From the NCBI GenBank assembly GCA_916613615.1, contig OU744724.1:18276171-18340170 (forward strand): a stretch of 64,000 nucleotides of DNA, read 5' to 3'. Below are positions 1 to 9,689 of this stretch, piece by piece (positions within the stretch are counted from its first letter, which is position 1; each line of letters opens with the position of its first letter). The stretch is from Steromphala cineraria. Its lineage: Eukaryota; Mollusca; Gastropoda; Trochida; Trochidae. The notes beneath the pieces were generated by a model. That model did not search any database. It saw only the letters and a list, made by a program, of their open reading frames with translations, and was not told the DNA's origin. The position numbers were made by a program, and so were the translations under genes.

Positions 1-1257
1 TATTTAATTTTCCAACAATTGCGGCGTCATCCGCAAACTTGATCGTTGAGCAGGTAGAACTATAACTAACGCAATCGTTAGTGTAGAGGGTGAACAGGAC
101 GGGCGAGATGACACAACCTTGCGGCGCTCCGGTATTTATGGATATTGTGCTCGATACTGTCCCATTAACTTTGACAAATTGCCTTCTGTCCACAAGAAAA
201 TTTCCAATCCATTTGATGAGATTAGAATTCACGCCCATGTTCAACAGTTTCTCAATCATGATGTGAGGCTGTATAGTGTTGAACGCAGATGAAAAATCAA
301 CAAACAAGATCCTGATATAAGACTTCGGTGTCTCAAGATGGTTGTAGACATTATTGAGGAGTGACAATGTAGCATCAACAACTCCTCTCCTAGATCTGTA
401 GGCGAACTGAAGTGGGTCCATTATATCGGAAACTGCCTGTCGGAGATGTCTCAGCAAGATGCGTTCCATGGACTTCATTGCAATAGATGTTAGCGCAACT
501 GGTCGGTAGTCATTTAATTCTTTAGGCTGCGTCTTCTTTGGAACAGGTATTATTTCTGAAGTTTTCCAAACGGAAGGAATGACATGCGTATCAACTGAGA
601 GTTGGAACAATCTTGAAAACACCTTACACAGTTGAACTCTACACTCCTTTAGCACTATGCCGTCAAGGTTGTCTGGACCTTTCGCTTTCCGAATGTTGAT
701 TCTGGAGAAGCTCTGGATGACATCTTCTTCCGATATGTGGACAGGAAGATCGCTATCACTAATGGTTTTCCTTACTTGGTCCCTATTGATGCTGAAATCC
801 TGATGATCAAAACGGCTGTAGAAACTGTTGAGTTCTTCGGCAAAGGTCTTATTGTCATCAGTGTTGATTGTGTGACGTGGGGTATTCTTACCTATCATCG
901 TCTTCACACCTTGCCATGCTTGCTGCAGATTGCCTTGCTGAAACTGTCTCTCAACTTTCTCTTTGTATGCCTGTTTACACTCGCGAGCCTTCAAATGAAT
1001 ATCTTTCTGTATACTTTTAACCTTTGCCGAATCTTTCTTCATGAATGCACGTTTCTTTTCATTGAGTAAGGCTTTCATCTCTTTGGTAATCCAAGGCTTA
1101 TTATTTGGGAATATTCTTATTTCTTTCTCAGGTATTATTTTATCGACACAAAAATTTATATAGTCTGTGATCACGTCACACACTCCGTCAAGGCTTTGTT
1201 CTGCATCATAGAACATGTCCCAATCTGTACTCTCAAAACATCCTTGTAAGGTTTTAA
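1..1257 (-). mobile_element. LINE reverse transcriptase, 3' half of a split non-LTR element
   Basis: On the minus strand, from about 1290 down to base 1, I read one frame without a stop. It begins with a stretch containing CFESTDWDMF and PNNKPWITKEMK. It continues through DYRPVALTS and DPLQFAYRSRRG to the reverse transcriptase core, with TGAPQGCVISPVLF followed by FADD just before the window edge. FADD is the (Y/F)xDD metal-binding site of the polymerase. The arrangement is that of CR1/L2/Rex1-type LINEs, which copy their RNA into DNA at a nicked target. The rest of the element lies left of the window. The endonuclease part that should precede it is found 5.6 kb away at 6844-7020, so the element was split by an insertion. 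The group assignment is from memory of family motifs; the reverse transcriptase identity is firm. Confidence 0.9.
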
Positions 1258-1886
1258 CCCCCTTAGCGCCAGCCTGAACATAAATGTACATACACGAAAC
1301 ACCATCCAGGTGCCGGGGTGTACATAAATGTACATTCCCTGACATTCCCAACTTACAACTAAATATACATTTAATAAATCGATAATTACATATAAATAAA
1401 TATCTTCTGACTTAAAAAATCTCTCAGCATTAATTTGGTACCAAAATAATAGGTATTCATACATTTTTATTGGAGTTACACCTATTTTCCCAAAATCAAC
1501 TACAAAGCAATTTGAACTTGGCGCCATGTTTGACTTTTTGTTGACGTCACAAAGTGTACATTGAACGAAAAAAAGACGATACGTTTTTTTCGTTGCAGGT
1601 ATTGAAACATAATTGACTGAACATTGTTACTAGATATCTAAACTACATCTCCATAAGCTTTGATGATAGTTTTACTCATCGGATAGATCGCGCGTAACTA
1701 AAAGTCATCATGTAAACAACTTTCATATCTGATGAAAAATGACCGGGCACAGTTTTCGTGATACTACGTAAATATCGCGTTCAAAAACTCCGATTGACAT
1801 AATGATAATGTCACGCGAAAATAATTGCAACACCAGTAAATAGTTACCTGTCCATTGTTATTTTTGGCAAAATCATACTTCTTCAT

Positions 1887-2060
1887 GACGCCTTAGACTT
1901 GGGCCGTCCAAAAACAGTCGACATTGAATCGAGCACCTTTCTCTCGCATGTAAAAAATGGCGGATGCAGTGTCACTGATGTACTGCTAGATTCGCATTCC
2001 CTAAAGACTGTCAAAGAGTTCATGTTCGGTACCGAGCGTCTACTGGTCGACTTGACATAA
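1887..2060 (+). other. coding-looking segment, unassigned
   Basis: A plus-strand frame ending at TAA 2058-2060 reads like real protein, with LDLGRPKTVDIESSTF and CSVTDVLLDSHSLKTVKEF. It extends further upstream with less protein-like composition. There is no start codon in good context and I do not recognise the family. It lies in the TTAA-flanked insertion and could be a decayed exon or chance. Confidence 0.25.
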
Positions 2061-4002
2061 TCATTGTTCATTTTGAAAACTTGCAGTGTATAATTATTGT
2101 ATTTTGTGTGGATAAAATACATTTATTGAACACATTTGGATTGGTATCTGTAATTCACATAACGGGGGTAGATTAATTTTACCAGTACTTATATTCACTG
2201 TAGTACAATGATATAAAAGAAATAAAAACTGTAAGACTATCGGGGACATGGTCAAATTCATTCTTGGGCAATACTCTATAATTTCGGTTTAAAAAATTGT
2301 AGGATTGTCTCGCTGTTTGAGTAAGGAAAATATGTACATTCGCTGTCTAACTGTGGAATGTGATGAAATATAATGGATTTATTTACACATGTATCGAGTC
2401 AAATTTTGTCAATAATTCGGAATAATTAAACTTTAAAGATTCGTATTAATTTCAATATTTACGAATACTTTTATTTCGCATGGCAGGTGAAGGGAAAATG
2501 GGGATATTTGATATAAAACCGCGCATATGTTGATTGATCCGATAGACGGTTTCACTTGCGCCAATTTGTCGTCTGGAAATTAAGCTCGCGACAAGAAGAA
2601 CTTCCAAACCAGTTCGTTCCGCCCAGGTGCGCTCAGATCCAATGCCAACTCTCGCGTGGGGAGGGGGGCAGTGCTTGTTCACATGTGTGAGTAGGTATTT
2701 TATGTATTTCTTGGTTATGTAGAATTCCTCTTTTTACGTTTTGTGACGACTAATATACTTGTTATAAATCTGTTGATTTTTAATAGATATCTGACCATAA
2801 TATTGACAGATTCTATTGATAATTTCGGCGTGCTATGAATATTCATGAGATGGGCCCTTGCCATTGAAATGTAGTCTAGATCTAGACATATCAAAATATT
2901 TCTTATTCATGGTCAAATAATTTTCAAAAGTACCACAATCCGTCCCCGATTGAAATTGTCTTCTGGCTAAATATTCGTTTCAATTTTTTCATATGAATTT
3001 ATTCATATATTGACGTGAAAAAATAATTTATTCAAATTAATAATTTAATTATACTGAATCCTTTTTTAATAAAATAAACATACTGTCAGTCAGGTACATG
3101 TCAGTGTAAATAGAAATGATTAAATGCTGTATTTCAAAATTATTCAAAAAAGTATAATACGCAACTCAAGTTTTGCTTTTGGTTTAAGGCTCTTAGGTTT
3201 CATGGATATATATATGCTTTGTAGATTTCTGAATATTTCATTAGTCAGTTAAGTTGTTTGTATTTCCAAAACTGTAATATCTGTTGTATCAATAATCATT
3301 ATCATTTTCAATTTGTAATTTAATGATTTATGTATTAGTTTTCCATATAATTATAAGAATTTGTTCATCATGTCAAATAAAAGTTTAGACTTTGGGTTAA
3401 TTCAGCATGATATACCAAAACAATTAATGTTCAAGAGAAAAAATATATCAGTATTTAAAATAGGAATGTGTGTTCTTTGGCAATAAATATGAGGCTAAAT
3501 GAATTATTTACAGAATTTCTCAAATGAATTTGACTTATTTGGGCAGGGCTTAAAATAACCATTGAACTGCTGATTTGATTTGATACTGCATGTCATTTGG
3601 CCTGTAAATATACTTCAAGATTTGCAGTGGGAGAAGACAACATTTCACTTATTAGACTAACAATAATGTCAAAATATTTTAAATATAATCTTTTGGTTAG
3701 ATTATTTAATATAACATAATAGTAGTACTGTATGTCCATATTTCTGTCTGAGCAGTAAGCACATTGGTAACAAGTGACCCTAAAGGCACATAATATCCTT
3801 GTTCTTTTAATAATCTTGTAATATTATACAATTAGGGTACATAAAAATTGTAGGACAGTGATATAGCTTGCCTAATAATGATTGCAGTAATCTGTATATA
3901 TAAAGAGCTATAAATTTTCCCCTTATTTGAATCTCATTTTTTTCTGAAATTGTTGAAAGAGAAAACTGATATTTTAATTAGACTATATTTATCTATTTGT
4001 AG

Positions 4003-4131
4003 GGTGACAGTAAGCCCTGCTTCCATGTTGTAGATGACATCAAACAGATATCAGCTTCTGTTCTGAATACAGGTTCATGTGATGACTTGGACTTGAGAAC
4101 TATTCATCCGCTTAAAAAGAACAAACAATAG
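4003..4131 (+). CDS. possible terminal exon of an unrecognised gene
   Basis: A splice-acceptor-like AG at 4001-4002 after a T-rich run is followed by 42 codons with protein-like content (GDSKPCFHVVDDIKQ, then CDDLDLRTIHPLKKNKQ) and a TAG at 4129-4131. A poly(A) signal AATAAA lies 33 bases downstream at 4164-4169. This is the expected layout of a 3' terminal exon on the plus strand. I found no convincing upstream exon; the coding-looking stretch at 1887-2060 is the only candidate. No family is recognised, and the function is unknown. Confidence 0.4.
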   Translation, partial: GDSKPCFHVVDDIKQISASVLNTGSCDDLDLRTIHPLKKNKQ

Positions 4132-4394
4132 TTTACATATTTACATTTGATGTATATTAATTGAATAAAATCTATATAATTCAATTTTGCCTAAATTCTT
4201 CTTCCATATATTTATTTCCCTAGCTATGTCACAATTTAACTTTGATTCCATTACCTATTAACAATCTATGAATATTATGAAAAATAAAAGAAACAATCTA
4301 TGAATATATCAAAGAACATTCTCATGTACAGGAATGACACCTTTGAGTCTCTGATTTGCTTCCAACCTATGAAATGTTTGAAAAGTGAAATTTT

Positions 4395-5000
4395 TGTTTT
4401 GTTTTGGTTTTTTGGTTTTTTTTTTGTTACAATTGGTTACAAGGTCAGTGCATATGTAAATAATAGACATAGTAAATGTATTATAACATTAATGTACTGA
4501 AGACTGGAATGAGTGAGAACCATTTTTTCTTGAACTTTTCAATTTCATTGTTTCTCTGCGATAGCAAATTTTCCACTGGAAATATCTGTTTTAATATTTT
4601 TTTGTAATTAATGAATTTTGGAATAATATTCTTAATATTGCATAAATTAATATATTTTTTTGCTGAGATAATGATTTGGTTCATCAAAACATTATGTTGT
4701 GATGTAACAAACCAAATCAGGTATTTAGAGAATGTGATAGTTTGTGGCAAATAGTTGTTTATCCAAACTTCAAGTTCAATCCAGAATTTAATGGTCTCAA
4801 CACATTCCCAATAAACATGACATATGCTCTCAGAGAAATCTTTACAAAAAGCTACATAGATCATTATCAACTAGATTCATTCTTAACAATTCCTTTTTAG
4901 TATAGACAGCTCTATGCAAGAATCTTAATTGAAAATCAAGAAGTTTTACATCCTTCATAGATAATCTATAATTATTGAAACTGTTGTAAGTGAAAAGTGA
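4395..5000 (-). mobile_element. L1/Tx1-like LINE 3' remnant, frameshifted
   Basis: The minus strand encodes the C-terminal region typical of L1/Tx1 LINEs: FLHRAVYTKKELLRMN, then a Cys-rich piece with LCSFC and SICHVYWECVETIKFW (a CxxC...HxxxxC zinc-knuckle pattern), followed by about 90 more residues to a stop near 4481. One extra T in a T-run near 4850 puts the two parts in different frames. The minus strand turns A-rich at 4395-4430, a plausible trace of the element's 3' tail. It is nested inside the TTAA-flanked insertion and is clearly dead. Confidence 0.65.
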
Positions 5001-6839
5001 AAATAACCCAAGTTATGAGAAACAATTATTTTTTCCATGTGACTTGATAAAAATATTTTTTCCTGGAAAGCTTTTCTTAAATGTATTTTTGATAACTATT
5101 TAAAACTAAACATCTCAAAGTTCGGTTCAACATTATATTAAAGTGGGATTTTGTTTCCTTTTTTCAGGTTTATTATCATTGAGTTTGTTAGGTAATATTC
5201 TCTTCAATATATCTTACCTCTCAAGTTATTTTCAAGCCCTACTGGTATGTTTTGAATATGTAACATACATGTCTGAAACAAACACTTGTGAGATTTATCA
5301 AACATGGTCTAGGGGAAACAACTTGCTGCCCTGTGTCCTTGGCCCTTTGGGGGCGTGGCTAACAATCAAGTGATGTGGGTCTGTTTATTCATATTTCAAA
5401 CTTCTTTGTAATTTAGAAATGAGTGTTACTGATTCAAATAAACTTGAATAGGCTTCAGATTCTTAAGAAGCCTAAACATACAACTACGCAATGTTCCCGC
5501 CATATTTTTTGCGCGAAATAAATCGTGCCATCTCGTAAAGGGGGCGGAGCTTACACGATGAAGGGCCGTCAGTCAAGTTTGACGGCCGGTTCGGATACAT
5601 GTATTACTGAGGAAACTGGAAGCTTATTTTTCCGTTTAAAGTAAGACTATTAAATCCAAATAAAATAAAATATCATTTTAAAATTTCTTTTTAAAACTTG
5701 TACGATATAAGTGTTATGTAAATTTGTTTTATTTTAGTAAAACGAGGTAATGACTGGTTTTTTTTAGATTTCAGTTTTTTTCACATTTGTGTGAAAAATA
5801 CTTTGGATTTTATACATTTTCACTTGACACATACTTCAAATAATGAATTTTTTCTGCTTTAGATGTCTATAATACTAAAAAATTTGTTCATAATTGTTTT
5901 GTACGCTATTTCAGCGCAGCTATGATAATCAAAGTTCACAACCAATGCGACCAAACAGTAATGGTGAAGTTTGCCGTAACACCGTTCTGATTGAATTACC
6001 GGATTTTGTAGGAAGTGGGCGTCATATATTTCACTTAAAACATCAAAAGAAAACTATATCAAATGAATGCCTGTGAATTCATTTTTGCCAATCTTTGATT
6101 ATGGATATATTTTGTCCATTATGTAATGATCAGTTGATACTTTGGTACGTAGTGGCAAAAAGTCGCTTGTTTTCAGTTTCCATCTCGTCGAAAACAGTTG
6201 TCGTTTGAAGTCTGATTAATGCAATGTAATTTCCGTGCTTATGTATCTGAAATTTACATCATATTTAGGACGAGAGAAATGTCTATAGGTGGCTGAAATT
6301 TCAGCCAGTATCCATTTGTCATGAAAACAAACGATCGACTTCTATGCATAGTTGATTTTCCGCGCATTGTTTGTCAATGACGTCACAAGAAACAATGTTC
6401 AACAAATTAGTTACAAAAAGATAAATTGTAGTAGTTCCGGATCTAGTAGGTGCATGCAGAAAGTAAACACACCATTGTGATCACTGACATTTTCTCTCTC
6501 GAAAAGTGTAAAATAATTTACAGTTTATACAAATGGAAACTTTTTCCAAGCAATGGAGGGTCGGGATACCAACATGTAGTTTACTGAATTTACCGTAAAA
6601 ACACGGTCTTTCTGTTTGACAGCATCGACAGTCGTCATTCACCTAAATATTTACAGATTTTTTATATCTGTCACTAGCAAATTACATAGTGAACAAGTGT
6701 GTGTAATTTGGTGATTTGATGTCGCCGGACAAAAAAGATACAGCTGAATTACGAACATGTATCAATTTTCGTTGACGTCACAGAAATTTATCTGGCACGG
6801 GGTAAGCGTCAACGTTATTTTTATGAAGCACCAAGGGGG

Positions 6840-7020
6840 TTAATAGATTCTTTGTTCCATGTTTTAACGGTTTTAACGACGGTTTTACCTGTTTTTAACA
6901 CCTGGCGATATGTAGGCAGTAAATACACAGAATTATGGTCGGAGGCTCCCAAAGGTGGTTTACAGTATGATTTGTATGCGTTTTTGATGTTTCCATAACA
7001 CATATCTAGAATCTTGTCTA
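6840..7020 (-). mobile_element. LINE endonuclease C-terminal part, 5' half of the split element
   Basis: The minus strand encodes DKILDMCYGNIKNAYKSYC, then KPPLGASDHNSVYLLPTYR and TVKTWNKES. This is the end of an apurinic-type endonuclease domain (SDHN is its catalytic Asp-His motif) and the linker that precedes the reverse transcriptase in the same LINE class as the fragment at 1-1257. Reading stops being LINE-like at the TTAA at 6840-6843. Above 7020 the frame meets a stop and the sequence changes to other repeat DNA, so the element is truncated or broken at its 5' side. Confidence 0.85.
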
Positions 7021-7285
7021 GAATCTATATGCTAAGCGGTGAGAGACTGAGTTTTCTCAGTTCTAGAAAAGTGTTCTCGCCACTGAGTGTGATATCACTT
7101 TTTCAAGTTAGTGAAAATATCACAGAGGGGATGACGTCATGTGTACAATGGTTTGACGTCACTTTCACAATCACCGCGACGTCATCGCCGTCGCTAAGTT
7201 ACGATCAACAATGGTATGACGTCGCAAGAAAACTCTCGAGTCAAAGCCTTTTGGACATAAATTACCACATTTTAGACCACAGAGG

Positions 7286-7472
7286 CATATAATAAACAGA
7301 ATATCTTTTGTTTTGAGTGTGATATCACTTATCTCTCATCTCGTGACGGGGTAAAGCCTATATTTTCACTCGTGGCTGCGCCACTCGTGAAAATATTGGC
7401 TCTACCCCGTCACTCGATGAGAGATAAGTGATATCACACTCAAAACAAAAGATATCCTCTATTTATTATATT
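7286..7472. mobile_element. foldback (palindromic) MITE
   Basis: Two arms of about 88 bases (7286-7373 and 7381-7472) are near-perfect reverse complements. Both contain TTTTGTTTTGAGTGTGATAT and ACTCGTGAAAATA-type blocks, and they are separated by a few bases (GGCTGCGCC). A shorter related piece with GAGTGTGATATCACTT lies at 7085-7105. The element ends 25 bases before exon A of the neighbouring gene. Confidence 0.7.
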
Positions 7473-7634
7473 GTATCGATATTCTTTCCATTTACAGGAA
7501 TATTTGTATCGTCACCCTAGAACAAGTTCTTGGTTCTTCAACAAGTAAGTTTTAAGAGTTTAGCGCATCAAATATACCAGCAATAAACTGTACATGTGCA
7601 CTGATACAATAATCCTTATCATAAAGGGGGCTTT

Positions 7635-7970
7635 CATTCTCTCCCCACAGAAGCAGATCAAGTCATGAAATGTTGATACAGACTATGTTATATTACGCCG
7701 AGTTTGTGGGATAAAATTGGAGATGCCTGATTGGAGGCAATCAAAGTTAGTTGTGCAATCAGCGACGCTGTTCTAAAATCATTATTCTGGCAAAGGCATT
7801 GTGATATGGACCACCCTTTCCATGCGAGAAGCGTTGTCATTTGATTCAAATGGAATGTGGTGCAATTGTCTTCCGCCAGGGGGATCTGCCGGAACTCACG
7901 GATTTCAGCATAATAGAACAGAGGCTGTACCAACATTTCATGACTTGATCTGCCTCTGTGGGGAGAGAAT

Positions 7971-7971
<1 letters not shown>
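7635..7971. mobile_element. MITE family A copy 1 (337 bp, 9 bp TSD)
   Basis: Inverted ends CATTCTCTCCCCACAG run inward for about 75 bases on both sides (GAGGCAGATCAAGTCATGAA in the arms). The target duplication is GGGGGCTTT: at 7626-7634 on the left, and on the right as a G-run followed by CTTT at 8003-8006. A 9 bp duplication fits Mutator- or Merlin-like families. It lies in the intron between exons A and B of the repeat-protein gene. Confidence 0.75.

Positions 7972-8002
<31 letters not shown>
7972..8002 (+). repeat. G homopolymer of 31 bases
   Basis: An uninterrupted run of G begins directly after the right end of MITE copy 1. It occupies the place of the five Gs of the duplicated target GGGGGCTTT, so it looks like an expanded target-site copy. 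Confidence 0.9.
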
Positions 8003-8954
8003 CTTTATGAACATTTTATGATAACGTATTTATTTAAAAAGATACAAATACTAAATGTTTTTTCTTACATACTTTTTTAATTTTAGATGTACGTAAATGC
8101 TTTTCTGACGATGCATGATAACTTCTACATATAAAGGGGTTTTAAGAATTGTATGTTTGTTGTTCAGAAACATATGTTATTCAGAAGCGTTATGTTATGA
8201 AATATGTACGACTGAAGATTTCAGCGGAAAGTACTTAATCACATATAATTAAATAAAGTAAAGCGTGATTAACTCAATTGAATTACATTAAATTTTAATT
8301 AATTGGTACTTGTCAAAACTACGTTAATGTGTTGCTTCTTCGTTATGAAGTGATCAAATATATAGATTTATCTTTTAGTGTTTTTCAAATTTATTTTCAT
8401 TTTCAGTTCGTTCTCCCACCCAAAGTCTCAGAGTTGTTCAACTCCACGGAAGAACGTATTCATTTTCTAGTGAGTTTGATTTCTAACACATTTCTTCCCA
8501 TACACTTTTTAAACTAGAGAGAATAAATAGAATGTAATAAAATCAAAAGGGATAAAATTAGTGATTCAGTATACGGTTTTTAAAAATGCAATAGGCATTT
8601 TAAGAATTTAGCAAAATATAACTCTAATCAAATTCTTTTTCATTTCCATTTGAGTTGATTGGTTGATTTGCATTACAATGATATCACTTTTTACGTTATT
8701 TACATATTTTCATTATTCTTTTTTTAGAAGATGGACAGAAAATCTGGACAAAGGTTCCTCGCTCAGATAATCTCAAATTGGAAAGAGAAATACGTGAGAC
8801 AGGTTGCAAACCATGTAAGACCGAGAGTCATGACGAGCTGAAGTTTGATCCCGACTTCAACCATGAGCCTGGAACCAAGTGGTCGGAGATCTGTAATACT
8901 GAACTCGACCTGACAGAGAAGACAGAAGAAGTCAGGCAACATGTCATTGAAACT

Positions 8955-9642
8955 TACGGAAGCATCCTAGTGCCACAGTAAAAAAAAAATTATCCCCTAA
9001 TTAGGAGATACCATAAGGGATTACTTATCTCCTAAATAGGCGTTACTATCTCCTAATTAGGAGTAACTATCTCCTAATTAGGTGGTAGTATCTCCTAATT
9101 AGGGGAAAGTATCTCCTAATTAGGCGATAATTAAGTCCTAATTAGGAAATAGCTATGCCCTAATTAGGACTTAGTTATCTCCTAATTAGGTGATAACTAA
9201 GTCCTAATCAGGGGTTACCTATCTCCTAATTAGGTGTTACTATCTCCTAATTATGAGTTAGATAGTTTCTCCTAATTAGGAGATAGTTTCTCCTAATTAG
9301 GTGATAGTTTTGTCCTAATTAGGCGATGATTAAGTCCTAATTAGGAGTAACTATCTCCTAATGAGGTGGTAGTATCTCCTAATTAGGTGGTAGTATCTCC
9401 TAATTAGGTGAAAGTATCTCCTAATTAGGCGATAATTAAGTCCTAATTAGGGAATAGCTACGCCTAATTAGGACTTAGTTATCTCCTAATTAGGTGATAA
9501 CTAAATCCTAATTAGGGGTTACCTATCTCCTAATTAGGTGTTACTATCTCCTAATTATGAGTTACTATCTCCTAATTAGGTGATAGGATCTCCTAATTAG
9601 GAGATAAATTTTTTGGGACTGTGGCACTAGGATGCTTCCGTA
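8955..9642. mobile_element. 688 bp inverted-repeat transposon filled with a TAATTA satellite
   Basis: Perfect 25-base terminal inverted repeats lie at 8955-8979 and 9618-9642 (outer 20: TACGGAAGCATCCTAGTGCC). GAAACT is directly repeated at 8949-8954 and 9643-9648, a 6 bp target duplication. The interior is almost wholly a tandem array of palindromic CCTAATTAGG units. It has no coding capacity and is non-autonomous. A 6 bp duplication is unusual; families such as Dada or IS3EU are candidates, but I cannot assign it. Confidence 0.85.
8985..9610. repeat. minisatellite of CCTAATTAGG units
   Basis: Roughly 28 units of about 20-23 bases, each centred on the palindrome CCTAATTAGG with spacers such as AGATA, TGATA and ACTAAGT, fill the transposon between its inverted ends. 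The core TAATTA is the classic homeodomain site. A shorter, more decayed array of the same unit is at 13800-14105. Confidence 0.9.
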
Positions 9643-9689
9643 GAAACTGACTCTACAGAATTCGACCTGGAATACGACCATCGTTATAA

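Larger units (their letters stand above)
1258..6839. mobile_element. 5.58 kb TTAA-flanked insertion, piggyBac-like
   Basis: The insertion is bounded by TTAA at 1254-1257 and TTAA at 6840-6843. Its ends are inverted: left CCCCCTTAGCGCC, right (reverse complement) CCCCCTTGGTGCT, which differ only by three transitions in 13 bases. TTAA target duplication plus termini starting CCC is the signature of the piggyBac superfamily. Leaving out 1258-6839 and one TTAA rejoins the two LINE halves in the same reading frame, which independently fixes the borders. I could not recognise a piggyBac transposase inside. The interior holds an L1/Tx1-like LINE remnant (4395-5000), a possible terminal exon (4003-4131) and long AT-rich stretches. 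It may be a non-autonomous element, or one whose transposase has decayed. Confidence 0.75.

Noticed and set aside
1171..1527. Minus-strand 118-codon frame at the LINE/insertion border
   Set aside because: It is in a different frame from the reverse transcriptase and crosses the insertion border. Its sequence is not protein-like.
5894..6076. Plus-strand frame with GSGRHIF, recalling the GRH(V/I)-x-DNF region of piggyBac transposases
   Set aside because: The expected DN(F/Y)(Y/F)TS and the following conserved segment are absent and the frame stops soon after. Too weak to call transposase.
7688..8014. Pro-rich frame (poly-proline start) in MITE copy 1
   Set aside because: The proline run is only the C-strand of the 31-G homopolymer.
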